Assembly: GCA_902729315.2 (NCBI GenBank)
Contig: LR746269.1
Span: 2,960,501-3,024,500 of the forward strand
DNA length: 64,000 nucleotides
Direction: 5' to 3'
Source of the DNA: Spirodela intermedia
Taxonomy: Eukaryota; Streptophyta; Magnoliopsida; Alismatales; Araceae
This document shows positions 11,706-22,020 of the stretch, piece after piece (position 1 is the stretch's first letter; each line of letters begins with the position of its first letter). The position numbers were made by a program, and so were the translations under genes. The notes below the pieces were generated by a model. It ran no database searches and was not told the origin of the DNA. It was given only the letters and a program-made list of their open reading frames with translations.

Positions 11706-12100
11706 CCTCTTTCTCGTTGTACATGGGTATCTGAACGATGACCATTAGGTAGGCGGCGGTGCCGACCTCCTCATCTACGGCCAAGGGCGAGCACGGGTAG
11801 ATCCTGCTTGGCCGCCGGTGGAGAATCTTTACCAGCCAGTTCACGGGGCCCATGAAGATCTTCTCCGCCAGCAACATTGACGACCCGACGACGCACAGCC
11901 AGATGGCAAACTTTAGCAGCTGGACGACGACGACGGATCTATCTTGGTTTAAGGGCTGCAAGATTGTCCCCCGATGGATGGCTATGGGCGGCCATCCCAC
12001 GGCTTTTTGGTCTCTCAGGACCACGTGCATCGCGGACAGGGAGATGCTGATGGCAACGATGATGGACACGGAGATGGCTGCGGTTCATTAGCGAAAGCAA

Positions 12101-12847
12101 ACAATCCATAAGTTATTACCAGCAGAGAAAAAGACAAAGATGGTGATGGTGATGATAGTGGGGAAGGAGGAGCGGGAGGAGAGACAGAGGAGAATTTCAC
12201 AGGAAAAAATTCGATAATAGTCATGATTATGAACATTCTGTTGAAGAGAAAGAAGACGATGAGGATGACGGTGGAGAGAGACCAAGAATACGTCAGAAGA
12301 AGCAGAAGAAGCAGAAGAAGATGTGGTTGTAAAGTTGGTGGTGAAGAAGAGGACGATGATGCTGACAGTGAAGATGACGTGATAGAAGAAGAACATGATG
12401 ATGGCGGTTAAGATGATGACATGGAGGATGCTAATGACGATAACAGTGGAGATGATAGTCCCCAAGAACAAGAAAAAGAAGATATTGAAGAAGAAGATGA
12501 TGATGATAGTGAAGAAGAAGCCGAAGAACAAGATGACAAGATGACAACATGACGATGATGAGAAAAGATGATGCTGACGAAGAAGAATTTCTCAGAAGAT
12601 CACGAAGAAGAAGAAGAATGAGGGTATACCCTCCGTCATGGTCTTCTCTGCCGCCCGTTCCCGCTGCTGGAGGGACGTGGCTCCTGTGGGTACCAATCGA
12701 ATGTGCCTCGACGAGCTCACCTCACTCTACATTCCTACATATACTAGCACCTAGAGTTATAGTTGACGCCAGCACGAGAACAATGAGGAATGAAAGGGCT
12801 TCCGTAGCCCAGCTTCCACTGACGGAGACGACGTTCGTTGGATCTCT
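12101..12847. repeat. Purine-rich low-complexity block and spacer
   Basis: From about 12120 to 12620 the plus strand is dominated by GAA, GAT and GA triplets (GAAGAAGATGATGATG-like). Its long acidic or Phe/Ile-rich reading frames are therefore composition artefacts. Positions 12640-12847 are more complex and less biased, but I recognise nothing there. Confidence 0.7.
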
Positions 12848-15800
12848 ATGAATGCAAGCTACCTCATTATTTGTGGAATGAGCTATCATGTGGGACATCA
12901 GATCTTGGGAGTCCCACCTCATTTAAAAGCGATGATCTTGATGTGTCCAATTTCAATGAGACTCGTGCTTATGACCACCTATGCCGATACTTATATGAGA
13001 AGCTTCAATTCACTTATTCCTCGAGTGTTCCTTGTCATTGTAAATTTGTCTGAGATTCTTCATGGCAACAAAAAGTTAGCTCATAGTAGCATTTGTATCA
13101 TTTAGCTAGTACAATCAAAAAATTTGACACAATAATTGTTCGATTGATGGACTTTTCCCCCCTCAAGGGGAGTTGTGGGTTAGAGTGTTTTATAACATAT
13201 GATTTCATTTTTAGAGTTAATTATAAATGCATTTTTATGTCTTGTACGTAACATTTTTAAGAAAAAGAATTCGTTTTCCTATACATTTTTAAAATAAAAA
13301 TTTCACATGGTGGTCTCAAAGCCTGATTATTGGTTGCAGAAAAGGATTGTTTCCCCACCAGGTATTTTTGGCTGCATTCAACATGTAGAGCTATCCTTCT
13401 AAGCTTGTAATAATTTCATAGGTCGAATTTGATGTAATATTAGAAGAATGAAAAGATGAAGCCCTGTTGAAGAACTGATCACATCAAAATCACCACTTTC
13501 CACGGGATACCACCCATTTCCCTAACGCACTCAAGATACCAAGCTTTAGTTTTGCGAAATTTGCATCAAAGATGTCATTAAAGGCCTCTTATGGAAAGGG
13601 ATGGGCAAAGAAATGATCCAGTTCCTTATTAGAAGTTTTTCAGAAATAGAGGGATAGGATGGGTTGGGTTACGCTATCTTTTGCAAAATGACATTCGGAG
13701 GCTATAGGAGGTGAAGAGAAAACCACTTGGGCTGTGATTGTAGGAAGAAAATCGTAGAAATGGCCCTTGTCTTGTCCCCTTAATACCTTCTCATTCTTAA
13801 TTTTTTGCATATACTGTGGTATTTCGGGGGAGGTTAAGTCTGTCCAAGCTTCTACAGATTTCCTAGTGGGGAGTCACAAAATACAATGCTCCTGCACCAA
13901 GTCGGGACGTACTCCACTATACTCCACCATGGGCAAAACCAACAAACGTTCAACTCAGTACTTGGTTCAAATAATCGAAAGAAGATGTAAATGGGAATCG
14001 ATTTCCCTCTATGGAATTATCTTCCGGCACCCTACAAGCTAGAAATTTAGAAGATTTTAACTATATACGTGCCAGTTGTATCCCGCTTTCATTTTTATGA
14101 ATATATCTTACAATATTCACATTATCCTCCACTTTAAGATCTATTTCTTTTCAACGTTGCAGGAGAATCAATCCCTATTTGGTTATCTCTTAGCCCATAT
14201 TAATTGACTCCAAGACATCGCAACACCAACAACAAATTTCATGTGAAGTATTTCTTGAACCTTGTCCTTGTGGTATTTCTTGAACCTTGTCCTTGTGGAC
14301 GAATAGAATCGGGCGGTGCTTCAAGCAACATGAGATCACAATGTAATGCCTTTTAGAAGGCTCCTGAAGCCAATCCAGCCCCGTCACCTGTGATACATTT
14401 GCCTACCTTTCTTAAGAACGAGCTGAAAATAAATGCACAGGCCATCACATGATTTCTTGGTGTTGCACATGTAGGCACGTTTCCCTTGGTTCACAATGTA
14501 CCCTTTAGGAAGTTGCCTTCTTCATGTGAACAAGCCCTCCTCAGGCCAATTTGGATCACAATGTAGGACTTTCTAGTCCATAGTATTTGATTATAAATAG
14601 ACCTTATCATTATTACAAGTGATTTTTCCCCTTCCCTCATTTTTTACTTGTTGCAATGGTGCTTATGGTGGTAGTACTAGCAGTACTAATAGTTCTAACA
14701 ATGATTGTATTGAAATGGTTCTAGTTAGAAGTTAGAGTGCGTGTGTGTGTTCGTGAGAGAGAGAGGGTATGGCATCTTATTTGAATTTTAATGGAAAATT
14801 AGGACACACAGTAGCATCAGTAGTGTCTGATTTTTCATTTGAAGGTGAATATTAAGAATTGACATTTACCAGTGTTTCTTTTGCTCATTAAGGTATAGTC
14901 CCAAAGGGTAATTGTTTAAGGATTTAAAGAAAATTCAGGGTATACTTTCTTATGGCCTCATATGGTAGGTGTTGATCTAAGTGGAGCCATTTTAACTAAG
15001 GATCACATTTTTCATTATCAAGCACATTATAATATTGCACATGATTGAAGGCATGATAACAATGATGGTCTTTGTCTATGTGGATCATCCTGCTTCGTGT
15101 TTCACCTCAAGCAGTGAAAATGAGTCAGTCAAGGAGCTGCCTTAGGATAGATGACATTTTATCTAACAGTTCAATACTTTAGAAAGAGAGTTGCTCTCCG
15201 TTGGGCTTTTTGATGTATGCTAGAATAGAAGATCCTTTAACAGTGATAAGTAAACTTTTTGATGATCAATCTTAGTTGATTTAGAGCTTTAGGAGAAAGG
15301 AGTGAGGACAACTTTTGAGGATTCAAAACGATTTACCCAAATAAAATGTGAAATAGGATTGAGAAATTGTTAAATGAAAAAAATACATTCTATTGATGAG
15401 TGTGATTGTAATCTCTTTGTGAGATTCCTGGTCCACATGGAATCAATTTTAGTTATGAAAGTTCCTATAGTCATAAAAATGCCTTGAGGTATAAATATTT
15501 TATCATTCAATTTGTGTCTAAATTTTTTATGAATACTACAAAAGTTATGTCCAGTTGATATAAATTCACCTTATTAGTATGAATAGTTTTTCTATTTGAA
15601 TATGAAAAAAGTATGTTTTCCAAAACTTCCATATCTTCTTGACAAGGTGATGTAATAATAAACCATTATCTTAGTCACCTGATCCATCCTCTCCATAACA
15701 CACAACTAAATTAGTAAGTGCTTCTTTGATTAATGTAATCTAACTTGCTCCCCCCTTTTCATGATCAGAGTAACTTTTACACTTCATAAGTGGTTACTAA

Positions 15801-15870
15801 TGTTAGTTTTTATATAATTTTCATCATATCTACGTCCTGGTTACTAAATTTTACAAATTTATCATAGAGA
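12848..15870 (+). pseudogene. Segmental duplicate of the VPS26 3' end
   Basis: A direct copy of about 3 kb, alignable in pieces to 37813-41068 (last intron, last exon and 3' flank of VPS26). The copied last exon starts at 14163 after a retained AG. It reads GESIPIWLSLSPY, then TAA where VPS26 has an Asp codon. It continues with NTNNKFHVKYFLNLVLV and then loses the frame through a 25-bp tandem duplication (14248-14297). Downstream flank matches continue through AAGAACGAGCTG (about 14415), GGAGTGAGGAC (about 15300) and a CTTGCTCCCC tract (about 15750) to about 15870. No exons 1-10 of VPS26 are present on this side. It is a non-coding duplicate; small frames such as the one at 12848-13105 are intron sequence. 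Confidence 0.9.
14248..14297 (+). repeat. 25-bp tandem duplication in the VPS26 pseudo-exon
   Basis: Two identical 25-base units (14248-14272 and 14273-14297), each starting GTATTTCTTG and ending TCCTTGTG. The functional exon has one. Because 25 is not a multiple of three, the duplication also shifts the frame. Confidence 0.95.
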
Positions 15871-16739
15871 AAAAGTCCAAGAAAGATCTAAACTAGAAGT
15901 AACATTATAGTAGAGAATAATTCCATGATATGAGTCAATAATGAAATAAAGATTTTTAGATCTATAACCTATAGGCACCTTATTTCTCCAATATATTGGA
16001 TTGCATAATATCTTACCTATGACACACATCAACAGCCCTCATATTCTTCCTCCTCATTCCTCATCATCATGTTCTTCTTCCTTTTCCTCTTTTTCTTTGT
16101 CAATCACTCCCTCCTCTTCTTCTTCTTTATCAATGATGACAAAGAGATCAAAAGGATATCACTTTAAAGAGAATTACAAGTTGGACTTTAGAGATGGCTT
16201 AGATAAGGCTTTGTAGGGTTAATATTTCTATGAATCTCATTATTTTAGAAGATAATTAGGATCATTAATTACTTGTTGGGTTATCTAATTCAAATAATAT
16301 GAGGTTTCTCAACGAAGGTTTGGATCACCAATCTCTCACCTGAAGATTATCATATGAATCACATAAAATTTAAGAGCAAGGATTAAAAAAATAATGACCA
16401 ACTTCACAAAAAGTTAAAAAATCAACATACATTTGTAATAAAGATTTTTGATCTCTCGAATATTCTTATTAGTTTGAATTTTACAAGCCTCGTTAGAAAA
16501 TTTTCAACTTGAAAGATCAGGCGGGAAGGATGGGAACAAAAGAAGAAGGATAGGATCTAAATGGCTCGAGTTAGGGGCAGGACGGTTCAGAACGAGTGGT
16601 TCAAACCAAAGAGTAGACTGGTGCGGTTCCAAGGGAATGGGGCTGTTTGGATCGGGTGGCTAGGTTACTGGTTTTTATTAAATAAATGATAATAATAAAA
16701 ATAAATCAAACCGGAGGGAGAAAAGGGACGATTCGAGGG
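15871..16739. other. AT-rich spacer
   Basis: No gene recognised. A pyrimidine-rich TTCTTCCTC tract lies at about 16045-16130. Confidence 0.4.
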
Positions 16740-16867
16740 CGTTGGCGGGAAAGAGAGAAAAGGGGTTTCGTCGGGACGGGCGGCTAAAAGTCGACGGCGG
16801 CGACTGGGAGAGAGAAAGGGAGAGGGTTTCGCGACGGGCGGACGGGCGGACGGCCGGAAGGGGGAAT

Positions 16868-17095
16868 AGTGGCGACGGCAGGCTGGCGACGGGGCGGACG
16901 GCGAGGAGGCGGAACGTCAGCGACGGCAGGAGAGGAAAGATGGTGGGCTGGCGACGGGGCGGACGGCATGCAGGTGGAACGGCGGCGATGGGGCGGACGA
17001 CGTGGAGGCGGAACGGCGGCGACGGGGCGGCCGGCGAGGAGGTGGAATGGCGGCGACGGGCGGACGGCAAGGAGGTGGAACGGCGGCAAGGGCGA
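16868..17095. repeat. GC-rich minisatellite
   Basis: About six imperfect units of roughly 35-40 bases built on CGACGGGGCGGACGGC plus GAGGAGGCGGAACGG, inside a wider GC-rich patch (about 16740-17130). All six frames are open here because of the composition, so the Arg/Gly-rich and Pro/Arg-rich translations are not taken as genes. The contrast with the AT-rich flanks is sharp. Confidence 0.8.
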
Positions 17096-17159
17096 AGATG
17101 TTCGACAAGATGGAGGGACGACGAAGAGGGAGAAGAGAAAGAGAGAGAGGTCTCCCTGA

Positions 17160-17280
17160 TCCAAGAGGGCGAGAAGAAGACGATACTCCTAATCCAAGAG
17201 GCGAGCGAGAGAAATTAGGAACTCCTAATCCAACAGGCGAGCGAGGGAGAAGAAGAACCCTTAATCCAAGAGATGAGAGT
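17160..17280. repeat. Short tandem repeat, about 49-bp unit
   Basis: Three to four imperfect units containing CCTAATCCAAGAGGCGAGCG (near 17190, 17227 and 17258, with a related CCAAGAGGGCGAG at 17160). Confidence 0.75.
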
Positions 17281-17499
17281 GATATTAAGGCTTTCTTGAT
17301 TCCAAATTCAACTTTTGTTTTCAAGTATTCGTGAGGTGAAGGTTTATAGAAAGGAGGGGAAGGTAGTTAGTGGCGCCCCCTCCCAAAGGATACCTAGTGG
17401 TGTCTCTTGGAGGGAGGCGCCTTCCTTAGAGGAGAAGAGACCTCGTCTCTTCCCTCTTCTTCCTCCTCGTGGGTCCACCTAAGAGGATGATGAACCCTC

Positions 17500-17745
17500 A
17501 TGTTGACTCCTTCAGTCGACCTCTCCCTCTTGTTTTTCTTTTTCTTCCTCATCCTCTCCCTCTCCCTCTTCCTATTCTTCTTCTTCGTCAACCTCTCCCT
17601 CTCTTTATTCTTCTTCTTCCTCAACCACTCCCTCTCCCTATTCTTCTTCGTCCTTAACCTAGTCGAATTCATCCTCTTCTTCTTCCTCAGCCTCTCCCTA
17701 TTCCTCATCTTCTTCTTCCTCAATCTCTCCCTTTTCCTCTTATTA

Positions 17746-17776
<31 letters not shown>

Positions 17777-17870
17777 CACCCCTCCCCCCTCATCCTCCTC
17801 TTCCTGCCCTTTTTCTAAGGCCACTTCTTCCTCTCCCCCCGTCCTCCCTCCTCTTCCTCTTCTCCTTGAC
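17500..17870. repeat. Pyrimidine-rich low-complexity tract
   Basis: Nearly 370 bases of CTT/CTC repeats with recurring TTCTTCTTCCTCAACCTCTC-like units. The Leu/Phe-rich frame on this strand and the Arg/Lys/Glu-rich frame on the other are composition artefacts. Confidence 0.9.
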
Positions 17871-17889
17871 CTGTTACGGGTGGACATTC

Positions 17890-18172
17890 TGATAATTTAG
17901 CGGCTCTTTCCAAAAGGCGCGAATGCAAATAAAAAACATCTCCTGGATAAGCTTCACGACCCGGAGGTCTTCTTAATAGAAGAGACATTTGGCGATAAGC
18001 TTGTGCCTGTTTGGAGAGATCATCATAAATTATTAAACTATGTTGTTTGCGGTACATAAAATATTCAGCCAAAGCTGCTCCTGTATAAGGAGCAAGGTAT
18101 TGTAATGTAGCAGGCGAATCAGCCGTTTCCGCTACCACAATAGTCTATTCCATAGCCCCGCGTTCCTGTAAA
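17890..18172 (-). pseudogene. Nuclear insertion of a plastid atpA fragment (NUPT)
   Basis: On the minus strand the sequence encodes about 95 residues of the chloroplast ATP synthase alpha subunit: LQERGAME, then [60 protein letters not shown] and [17 protein letters not shown]. The wording is the plastid, not the mitochondrial, form of the subunit. A TAG at 18147-18145 replaces the Tyr codon before [11 protein letters not shown]. The match ends abruptly near 17890 and near 18172. It is an internal gene piece without ends, so it is a plastid DNA insertion and not a gene. Confidence 0.92.
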
Positions 18173-18192
18173 GCAGAGTCACCTAATGGTGT

Positions 18193-18713
18193 ATGGTAGG
18201 AAGATTAACGGGAGTTAATGTATTTTACCTGACGACGAGACCAGAGAATGTTGAGAATGTTGAGAATGTTGAGAATGAAAAGGTAAATGTCACGACCAAC
18301 ATGGGAACTCGGGGGTTCATGACTGTGCAAGAATGGAGGGTAGAAGACGCATTCGATCAATGTATCACCAAGTTTGAAACATCAGAGGAGTTCAATAATG
18401 TGCAGAAGACAGATCATCCTATTATTATTAATGGATTTATTATTGCAGAAACTTTGATGGTTCGTGATTGTGGATGGTATGAAACGAGTGATCCATTCAT
18501 GATGAGGGAGATTCTGATACGAAGCTCCCAAATCAGAAAGACCATCTCGTCAAAATCATTAAGATAATGCTTGGATTTTTCGCGGAGAAGAATGGCAGTG
18601 AAAAATCGGTCCGGTCTGATTGTATGAACAAGATTAATCTAGCAGTCTTAGAGAGTGCTGGGAACGAATCCGTCACACAAAAGATGAGCATTCGAAAGGG
18701 ATGTAATAGATAG
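18193..18713 (+). pseudogene. Unidentified broken reading frame
   Basis: A frame of 124 codons (18193-18567) contains VTTNMGTRGFMTVQEWRVED and DCGWYETSDPF. Near 18495-18510 another frame takes over and reads on with GDSDTKLPNQKDHLVKI, GFFAEKNGSEK and NLAVLESAGNESVTQKM to a TAG at 18711-18713. Both parts have balanced amino acid composition, unlike the flanking low-complexity DNA, so they look like one old coding sequence split by a single-base frameshift. A 9-bp repeat (GAGAATGTT, about 18244-18279, encoding ENV units) lies near the start. I do not recognise the family. It may be a remnant of a gene or of a transposon. Confidence 0.4.
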
Positions 18714-19295
18714 TTTGTCTTCCTGTGGCAATGCTGATTATCTATATCAATGTGGGAAAATTAAACTACTGATGACCGTAGATCAAATCAATGCTAACGT
18801 AAATTAAAGGGGATGGATCTTATTTTTTTCTTATTCTCTCTTCCGCTCGTGTGCCCATCGGAAAATAAACTTCTTGGAAGAACAGAATTAGCCAAGAACA
18901 ATCGAGTTCTAGCATAATTTTATTTTTCTTAATGTTCCCTTGATTTTACCGGTCGCAATCCGTTTCCCCATCAATTAGGATTTCATTAAACCAGAAACTT
19001 GGAAGGATCTGCGCTTTAAAACTGCTCAAACGAACCATCTTTCTGCGGTTTCCCCCGATCCTCATGACTGAAAATGGCGTACAGAGGACAGTTCCGGCAT
19101 TGGATTCGCAGTGAAAAAGTTGAAGCTCTTATGAATTACGCAGGTCAAAGATGATGGTGGCTCTCGGTAAGGCCATCCCTCAATGGCCTGTTTGATCTTC
19201 ATCAGTGGCGGCTTTCGGTAAGATCCGTGCATGAGATGCGTGCGATCTTTCCACAACTGCCCATTTTACCTTTCACCGCTGATAAGATAAAGGCA
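18714..19295. other. Spacer downstream of TPK
   Basis: Contains the 3' flank of the TPK gene (minus strand). Part of this flank, about 19245-19300, is also found with divergence in the exon 2 fragment near 21520. No other gene recognised. Confidence 0.4.
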
Positions 19296-20779
19296 TCATT
19301 GGTGAATCTCTGTAAGATGTGAGAGCGTTATCTTCCCAGAATTGCCCTTGTCCAGCCGCTCAAACTGGTCACAAATCGGCAGGAGATCAAGCTCCGTTAT
19401 CTTCCCCATCTCCTTCAGCTTATATATGACGAACTCGGATTTACTGCAGATGGGAGAAGAAAAAAGGGTTAGAAAAAAAACCACAGGGTTATTACCCATA
19501 AAAGACTTGGGAAAAGAAGTTCGATCTAAGTTTCTGTATCACTATTCCGTCTCCGTTAACGTTCCGCCGTTCTAGGGTTTTCTTGGAAGTGTTTTGATTG
19601 ACGAATCTCTCAATTTCCGAAATCGGGCTTTGTAATCGCTTATGATCTGACAAGTCTACGCTTCTCCAGGTCAAATCTTATCTGGGTCAAGATCGATTAG
19701 TGAGAGGAGCGAGGAGGGGATTCCGACCTCAAGGAGCCGTTGTGGTCGATGTCGGCGGCGAGGAACTCCGCAGCGGTCATGTCCCGGCGGAGGACCCATT
19801 TGGCGATCCTCCGGTGCCTCTTGTCGATCCTCGCCTCGGCCAAGTAGAGGAAGGCCCGGGCAACGGCGAGCGTGGAAACCAGCAGCCATACGCACGCGAA
19901 GGCCCTTCCGGGTAGCGATCGGAAGGCTCGGTCGCCGTACCCCACCGTTGTGACGGACATAACCGCGAGGTAGAACGAGTCGAGCCACCCCAGCCGCTCG
20001 ACGTGGTGCATCACGGCGGCGCCGCCGCCGACGCAGAGGAGGACGACTCCCAGCGCCGCCGCTACCTTCGTCCGTATCCTCATCCTTCCCTTCTTCACGT
20101 CCACCAGGTACGACGGCGCCGCCTTCCCTTCCTTGATGGCGCCGAGGAGGAGGCTTTCCTGGAGGTCGAGCACGTAGGAGACCATGCCGGAGAGGAGGAC
20201 ATCCACGAAGCCGAACCCCACGAGAACGAAGGCGACGGAGAAGATCTTGGTGGCGCTGCTCTGTGGGGTAATGTCCCCGTACCCAATGGTGCACATGGTG
20301 ACGATGCAGAAGTAGACGGCGTCCACCACTGGGTGGGTCTCCTCGCCGGAGAAAGCCTCTCGGTTGAAGGTGAAGACGACGACTCCGAGGGCGAGGTAGA
20401 CAGCGAGCAGAAGCACCGCCTGCCGGATAACGGGAGTCGACCCGGGCTTCATCTCCGGCGTGCGGTGGCCATGGAAAGCGCCGGCGTCGCTCACGGGGGC
20501 CATGGATGGCGCCGTGCGGCATCGGTGCAGCTTGGGCTTGTACCGACTCGCCGGCGGCGGCGCCGCCTGGTGCTCCGCGTGGGGGTCGCCGGCGGCGGGG
20601 TGGGGGCCGTAGATGAGGCGCTCCTTGAGTGAGGAGGGGGTGCCGGGGGAGCGACTGGAGAGATCGGCCTCCTCATCCTCCGGCAGCGGGCAGAGGACCG
20701 GAGGAGGAAGATTAGACGGCGGCGAGAGCCTCCTCCTCGACGACGGCGGGGCGGTGGTGGGGAGGAGCGGTTCTTCCAT
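19296..20779 (-). CDS. TPK: Two-pore potassium channel (TPK/KCO)
   Basis: Vacuolar-type K+ channel of the TPK family, usually Ca2+- and 14-3-3-activated. Exon 1 is 20779-19728 and exon 2 is 19443-19296; joined they give 399 residues, and the GT-AG phases agree. N-terminal region (1-115) is Pro/Ser-rich. RCRTAP (86-91) fits the 14-3-3 mode I pattern RxxTxP. TM1 is at about 119-137. Pore 1 has GYGD at 166-169 (TMCTIGYGD), TM2 is at about 178-200 and TM3 at about 236-256. Pore 2 has GYGD at 280-283 (SVTTVGYGD) and TM4 is at about 293-312. An EF-hand loop DIDHNGSLSKSE (343-354) is canonical and is cut by the intron after Leu350. A second loop near DKGNSGKITLSH is weaker because it ends in His instead of Glu. 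Exon 1 is very GC-rich. ATG at 20779 is the first in frame and begins MEEPLLPT, typical of the family. Confidence 0.94.
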
Positions 20780-21509
20780 TCTGGCCAGAGGAACGATCTT
20801 CGGACGCCGGAGAGCTCGGAGGTCATGTCAAAGCCATCATGACGTGGGAGCGAGAGCGCGTCAACAGCCGCGTGCCGCTCGTCCATGAGGCCAGAAAAGG
20901 CAACGCTGGCCGCCTCCCTACGCTGTCCACCCGTGTTTGTATTTTATCGATAAAAATTTGTAAAAGAAGAGAGACTAATAGGGGGAGCCAGTCATTGACT
21001 AATTGTCGGTCAGACTTAATAGTCAACCCGACGTTTAACGACGGCTTGGCCACCCTATTTTTCTCATGGAAGAGATCGTGGGTGGAGTAGGTAAGTGAGA
21101 AGGAGGCAATCCGTGCGGAGCCCATCCCACCAAGTGAGCGTAGACCCAGTGGACGCCAAATTGACAGAATCGACAGGTTTTTATTTCCTTATCTTCTCTT
21201 GATAACTATCGTACCTATCAGAAAGTCAGACTTGTAGAACAAAGTCAATTACTCTCGTGCCTATCATTTCCCTTTTCCAAATTAATATGGGAATTTTTGG
21301 CATCATAAAAGTAATCAAAGTACCCATATGGGCATTTTTTTTCTGCCATTTTATTTGGTTTGGAATCTGAAAATGGGGTCTAGATGGCAAGTTCTAGAAA
21401 AGATTCACACAAAAAAGGTGAAGACCCAAGTAATTTCATTGCCCATTTGATCCTCTTCTATTAATTTCCAAAAGAGTATCAATGTTTTTTCTATGTAAGA
21501 TCTTGATGT
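20780..21509. other. Upstream flank of TPK
   Basis: Presumed promoter and 5' UTR of the TPK gene. No other coding sequence recognised. Confidence 0.4.
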
Positions 21510-21700
21510 GTTATCCTTCCACAATTGACCATTTGATTTTCCTTTAGGTAAACAAGCAAGTAGTATCACTATTGGCCACGTCACAAAGTATTCATTAATA
21601 TCTTCGATTCAATTTCCCTTCTCTAGCAGCTCAAATTGATCACAAGATTGGTAAGATGTTATTACCCTTCTCCAACTTATATAGAACTAATGTTAGATCA
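21510..21700 (-). pseudogene. Decayed copy of TPK exon 2 and 3' flank
   Basis: On the plus strand, CCACAATTGACCATTTGAT (about 21520) parallels CCACAACTGCCCATTTTAC (about 19252). The stretch about 21622-21690 (AGCAGCTCAAATTGATCACA onward to CTCCAACTTATATAGAAC) parallels 19357-19432 in exon 2. Read on the minus strand it keeps the outline of the EF-hand exon but with stops and substitutions, and exon 1 is missing. It lies about 0.7 kb upstream of the TPK start, in the same orientation as the gene. Confidence 0.75.
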
Positions 21701-22020
21701 ATGTGAATCCAATGTAGATTCAACGATCTCATGACATTTGCTAAATAGGCATTAAATTGTTCGAGATAAATGGCTGAGTGTAGGTTCATAATCATTTAAT
21801 TATCATTTAAGACTTTTAACTTGAGCCACCTTTATTTTAGCTGGGTGTCAAACAATGTAGCATCTATTATTATTCTTATTAGTCCATGATTTACTATGTA
21901 TCACTGAACAACAATAAAAAGAGCATTTCTACTGTGAATTGTTCCCCTAAACTCTTCAACTATCTTCATGTCCTTCCTTACTATTTTCTTTCTTATTGAA
22001 ATTAGTGTTTGATAAAAGCA
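21701..22020. other. AT-rich spacer
   Basis: Nothing recognised before the tandem array. Confidence 0.4.

Larger units (their letters stand above)
10936..12100 (-). pseudogene. Truncated tandem copy of CSLA exons 1-3
   Basis: A second copy of the 5' part of the CSLA gene, in the same orientation and directly upstream of the fuller copy. Exon 1 is 12069-11707 (AVGWPPIAI, VGSSMLLAEKIFMG, VIVQIPMYNEKE). Exon 2 is 11613-11515 with [10 protein letters not shown] and VLDDSTD, but the conserved Trp codon is TAG at 11574-11572. Exon 3 begins at 11437 ([14 protein letters not shown]), is split by an LTR insertion (11097-11368), resumes at about 11091 ([31 protein letters not shown]) and ends at about 10936 inside the VALVQ segment. 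There it abuts the 5' leader of the other copy. No later exons exist. The upstream leader around 12070-12100 resembles that of the full copy, which fits one tandem duplication of about 0.9 kb. Confidence 0.9.

Noticed and set aside
12088-12531. 147-codon hydrophobic frame on the minus strand
   Set aside because: Antisense of GAA/GAT-rich low-complexity DNA.
12838-13105. Two overlapping small frames of 71 and 85 codons
   Set aside because: The sequence is a copy of VPS26 intron 10 and the frames are not preserved in the parent.
16742-17334. Several long overlapping frames on both strands (Arg/Gly- and Pro/Arg-rich)
   Set aside because: They come from GC-rich minisatellite repeats; all frames are open together and no domain is visible.
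17394-17892. Leu/Phe-rich and Lys/Glu/Arg-rich frames
   Set aside because: Low-complexity pyrimidine tract; translation only mirrors CTT/CTC repeats.
20003-20632. 209-codon frame opposite TPK
   Set aside because: Antisense shadow of the GC-rich TPK exon 1.
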